A stretch of DNA of 64,000 nucleotides from Artocarpus heterophyllus (taxonomy: Eukaryota > Streptophyta > Magnoliopsida > Rosales > Moraceae), in NCBI GenBank assembly GCA_025403435.1, contig CM046333.1:29911453-29975452 (forward strand). Direction: 5' to 3'. Numbering within the stretch: the stretch's first letter is position 1; each line of letters opens with the position of its first letter. Both the position numbers and the translations under genes were made by a program. The notes beneath the pieces are model-generated. The model did not search any database. It had not been told where the DNA came from and saw only the letters and a list, made by a program, of their open reading frames with translations. Below are positions 60,049 to 64,000 of the stretch, one piece after another.

Positions 60049-61990
60049 TGCCGCCGTTTGTGGGAAAATTTGAAAAAGAATGGAAAAGCTGCTCAAAAAG
60101 CCAGAGTCAACGATGGTAATTTCAAAGAAAACCACAAGGAATTCAAAAGAAACCAACAATCAAAATCAAATACCAACATGCCAAACTCGACTGTGGATCC
60201 ACAATAAGATTTGATCTAGCTCATCAGAAGATTGCAAAAGCAAACCAAGCAACCTGAAGAAAAGAAGCAAGAAATGATGAATACTCAAAGAGATCTCTTG
60301 AAACAACTGGAAGAAGCTAGGAAAGGAAATCCAAAGCCTCAAGTAGAGATGGAGGATGAGATCGGAACTGTAGAATGTCTAAAAGACAAAGCCAATTCAG
60401 ATGAAGTTATCTGAGACCTCTCCAAAAAGAAAGCATATTTTGAGAAAATGGGAAGGAAATCGACAGAAAGCAAAAATCCAAAACTATTGACAGATCAAAA
60501 GTCTCAAAGCAATCCTTAACTAGACAAAATATGGATGAAGAAATAATGAAGAAAGTAAAGGACTGTTTGGCCGGACAGTTGAAAGAAATTAAAATTTTAA
60601 CTCTGGCAGAGATGGTGATCAGAGATATTAGAAGTCTGGCTAAATCTCCTTTCATAGAGAATATGTTGATGGAGCCAAAACTAACAAAATTCATCACCCC
60701 AAAAATGAAAACCTTTTATGGAAAATTAGATCTGGTGGAGTTCCTCCATCTGTTCAAACAAGTGATGATGTTGGCAACTTCAAACGAGAATCTGTACTGC
60801 AAAGTCTTCCTTAGGATGCTCTCTAGTATAGCTGTTACTTGGTTCAATCAATTAGAGCCAGGATCAATCTCGAGATTCTAGGTACTATCCAAAAAATTTG
60901 TAACATAGTTCATCTACAATAGGAGAGAGAAAGACCACAGCAGACCTTATAAATGTAAAAATGAGAACGACTGAGAACTTGAGTTCTTTTCTAGACCAAT
61001 TCATGTAGGAGTAGAATCAGATTAAGAATGTTGATGAAAAAATGGTGGCAAAATATTCCAAGATGGACTAAGATGAGATGATGAGTTGAATAAGATACTA
61101 ATCAAAAGGCAGTCAAAATCCACGGTCGACATCATATTTGAGGTAGAAGGAAGCTTGAGGGTAGAGGAAGCAAGATACTTAAGAACAAAAAAACCATCCA
61201 AAGGAGTTAAGAGTCAGAATCAAGAAACAGTAGCTCTTAAGTCCAGACATAATAAAAACTTCGACTGATGATTGAACAGAAGGCCTTGGGAGGAATGATA
61301 TCCAGGAAAGAAAATTGGAGCCATAATGTTTCAGGAGAAAGGAGAATGAGGGTAAAGCCAGAGAGAGAAAGACAGAAGAACAAGACATAATGAATCGTAC
61401 TCTATCATAGCTGAAGTGCCACTGATCAAACCCATAGAGCAGATCTTCAAGGAAAATAAATATGTCAAAATATTTAGATCACAAGGACCGATACAATCAG
61501 ACCTAGATAGGAGACATAGGTCCAAGATTTGCAAGCTACATAATGATCATGGCCATTTAACAACTGAATGCAAATGCCTAAGAGGACAAATTCAAGCCAT
61601 GATCAAGCAAGGACATTTCCTAAAGTATGTGAAAAATATAAAAAATCATATCCAACAACAAAATTATGAATTAGATTAGGTTCAGAAGGAAATAACTATG
61701 TAGAACAATCTCAGGGTTATTCACATAATTCATGGCAGAGCAAAACATGAAGAGTTGTATGGACTCGTTTTCTTAAATAAAAAGAGGAAAGGAGATAAAC
61801 TGAAAGAAATTTATTCAGCAGAGAACTTAAACATGAGGAAGAATAGGATAGCAGAAATCAAGTACAACTTGGAAGATTTACCCCAAATCAACTTATTACA
61901 TGATGATTCATTGTGTCGGGTTTTGTTGGATTTTGTGATTCAAATAAGCAATGGAAAATCAAAATTAATTCCCACAAAACCTTCGTAGGA
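60049..61990 (+). pseudogene. Tat-like gag with primer site, broken
   Basis: TGCCGCCGTTTGTGGGA at 60049-60065 resembles the TGGCGCCGTCTGTGGGA primer site of Tat elements. A coiled, Lys/Gln-rich stretch (60232-60414) and a capsid-like region (60531-60881) follow: SPFIENMLMEPKLTKFITPK, FYGKLDLVEFLHLF, and AVTWFNQLEPGSISRF. A zinc-finger-like CKLHNDHGHLTTECK and LRGQIQAMIKQGHFLKYVKN are at 61540-61650. The frame changes between blocks and stops are frequent. Gag makes the particle. Protease and pol do not follow. Confidence 0.75.
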
Positions 61991-62680
61991 TCCATGCAAT
62001 TCGATTAGATTGATAAGAAAGTCATAGAATCTTACCAGGATGACAAAAGGGGCAAGATTTTTGGAAGAAAGAGAGCGGGTTTACTCTGGTGATACCCTAA
62101 CTCGAGCTTTTCGTATTCAAGATCGGATTCAGATGTTGTTACTTAAAGCAACGCCCTATGCAGGTATCTCCAAGAACAGACTCTCTTAAAAGCCGAATTG
62201 GTGTGCTAGCACCCTCTCCTTGCTTTAAAATGACTCTAATTTTTAGGGTTTTTAATGTTTTTGCCTTTTAGAATTAGGGAACACCTTTTCTCATCTCATC
62301 TGGCCAGAAACCCTAAAATAGATATATATATCTATTGACTTCGAGATAGATTCAGATTTTATCTAGGGTAAACTGTAATTTGAATATAATTCAAAGAATC
62401 TAGATAATGTCAGATTCAATGAACCTAGACATATCTAGTACATCGAATATGGACATTATCAGATTCATTGAACCTAGACACAATAAACCCAAAATTCATT
62501 TTTGATATGTGCTAAGTGTGCAACCCTGTAGGTTTACATAACATTGGTAGTGGTCTTGAAATTCTGTCTCTGGCCCACAAATCATAAGCGGCCTCTAGCA
62601 AGACATTATGATGACCTAAGTTAAGCGAATGTCAATAATCTGACATAACCTAATCCACAATAAGTATTAAATTCCTTTTG
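61991..62680. other. unassigned region with a short direct repeat
   Basis: Contains TCAGATTCAATGAACCTAGA at about 62409 and TCAGATTCATTGAACCTAGA at about 62459, 50 bases apart. A TAGATATATATATCTA palindrome lies at about 62320. No gene was recognised. Confidence 0.5.
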
Positions 62681-62689
62681 TCACTAGAT

Positions 62690-63490
62690 ACCTCGATGGA
62701 AATATCTAGTTTAATAATAAGTATTGGAAAAGTTTCCAAGAAGTATTTGGTATGGAATTGAACTTCAGCACCGTCTTTCATTCTTAGACTGATAATCAGT
62801 TTGAGTGAGTTATATAGATTCTTGAGGATATGTTGCATGTTTGTAACTTTACGTCTTGGCAAAATTTGGAGGAAGCATTTACATCTAGCTTAATTTGTTA
62901 TACAATGATAGTCAATAAGTGAATATTAGTATGGCACCATCGAGGCATTTATGGGAAATTGTGTCGATCATCGATTTGTTAGTTAGAACCACAAGATAGG
63001 ATCGTCATCAGACCAGATGAAATCTGTGAAAGCAATGAGAAGATTCTCTTGATATAAGATCGATTTAGGGCAGCCCAGGACCGACAAGGGAGTCATACGG
63101 ATAAGAGACGTTGACTTTTGAATTTGAAAAAGGCGATTTCGTTCTTCTTAAGGTTTCTCCGAGTAAGAGGATGACACGTTTCGGTTTAAGTAGAAAAATT
63201 TTTACTGAGGTTTGTCGGGCCGTTTGAGATTCTCATCGAGTCGGTGTAGTTGCTTACCAACTTGATCTTCTTTTCGAGCTTTCTCGCGTTCATACCATGT
63301 TTCGTGTGTCAATGCTATCAAAAAGCCATGCCGACCCTAATAAGATTGTGTCATTCTTTGATTTTGTGATACAAGAGAACATGATGAACGAAGAGGTATC
63401 GGTCTAGATTATCGATTGAAGAATGGCAAGTTTACGACGTTGTGACGTATCGCTAGTGAAGGTATTGTGGCAACACCACGGTGTCGACGT
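62690..63490 (+). pseudogene. chromovirus integrase/chromodomain fragment
   Basis: Shifted pieces are visible: YWKSFQEVFGMELNFSTVFH, then ILEDML, RIVIRPDEIC, FVGPFEIL and a tail with SLRRCDVSLVKV-like text in different frames. It begins and ends abruptly, with frameshifts every 50-100 bases. It is the oldest-looking pol remnant here. Confidence 0.75.
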
Positions 63491-63593
63491 CCAAGTTAGT
63501 CATAGTACTATTTATTTTAAGGATAAGGATATGAGTAATGTTGTACTATTAATTATGGTTAAATAATCTATATACCTTCTGTTGAAAAAAAAA

Positions 63594-64000
63594 TGTTGCG
63601 CAGCGGAATTTAAAAAATTTTCCATCAGAGTAATTTCTAAAACACAAGTTTGACATGTTATATGTATAAATTAGAAAGATCTTACTAACCTCTATGTGCC
63701 GAAGAACCTCCGTGACCTATGTAGAGAAGTAACGTTCCAGAAGAGCCTCAACCAACTGGTCTTCTTTGCTATTCTCTATCCACAACCGGAGTGAGTGTGG
63801 GCTCAAACGTACAGCTCTTCCACCGGTGACTCTCCTTCCAACCAATAGAGAGAACCCAAAGTTAGTGTTCATGATTTGTGAACAAAAGCTCTCAGGGAGT
63901 TTTCAGATGCTCACTAGAAGAGTATCACTCTTAATCTCTCAATTGATTTGAGTAAATCATGAGACTCACTCCCTTTATATAGCTATTGGTCCTGGGGTCA
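63594..64000 (-). mobile_element. inverted partial copy of the 1.1-kb LTR
   Basis: The minus strand of 64000-63594 matches 58292-58709. It shares GGGAGTGATTCTCA-type text, AGGAGAGTCACCGGTGGAAG and the end GCGCAACA. It runs out of the window before the motif cluster. Poly-T (minus strand) follows its end. Confidence 0.85.

Noticed and set aside
1..64000. CRISPR array, tRNA or rRNA genes, organelle DNA
   Set aside because: No regularly spaced perfect repeats, cloverleaf sequences or rRNA motifs were noticed. Primer sites are tRNA complements, not tRNA genes.

Overview
The window is plant nuclear DNA, probably from a eudicot (AT-rich, exact species not recognisable). It is almost entirely retrotransposon sequence: Ty3/gypsy elements of the Tat, Athila and chromovirus (Tekay-like) lineages, plus Ty1/copia. 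They are nested inside each other and degraded by stops, frameshifts and deletions. No intact host gene is visible. The only clear host-derived sequences are a broken PPR gene (about 6.2-6.9 kb) and a captured, broken LOG (cytokinin-activating enzyme) cDNA inside an Athila-like element. The layout suggests gene-poor, possibly pericentromeric chromatin.

Layout: 1-5.2 kb is the 3' half of a Tat-type element (integrase, tandem repeats, antisense gene, 3' LTR). 5.2-8.3 kb is intergenic DNA with short tandem repeats and the PPR pseudogene. 8.34-29.27 kb is a Tekay-like chromovirus with 2.1-kb LTRs. It is interrupted at 11.74-23.65 kb by a minus-strand Athila-like element with a perfect ACCAG target duplication. 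29.3-32.2 kb is unassigned. 32.17-45.75 kb is a Ty1/copia element (target duplication TAACA) that received a minus-strand chromovirus at about 33.5-40.68 kb, itself lacking its 3' end. 46.07-54.08 kb is a third chromovirus with a truncated 5' LTR. 54.1-64 kb is a mosaic: a CACTA terminus, copia fragments on both strands, a 1.1-kb solo-like LTR, a Tat-like gag, a chromovirus integrase tail, and an inverted second copy of the 1.1-kb LTR running off the window.

The most unusual object is the Athila-like element. It keeps gag-protease but has no reverse transcriptase, RNase H or integrase. In place of pol it carries two extra sense-strand reading frames: a 183-codon Arg/Cys-rich protein of unknown origin, and an intronless LOG-domain sequence. 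Five hairpins lie between and after these frames. Each has a different outer stem but the same internal-loop sequences, roughly GCUGAG on the 5' side and GAAACG on the 3' side. The stems covary, and the two non-Watson-Crick pairs are G-U only when read on the element's sense strand. This looks like a repeated structured RNA and is the strongest candidate here for something undescribed.

A second cross-cutting signal is a GC-rich near-palindrome, consensus TTCGGYAGGCCGAA. It occurs in clusters inside the LTRs of three otherwise dissimilar retrotransposon families in this window.
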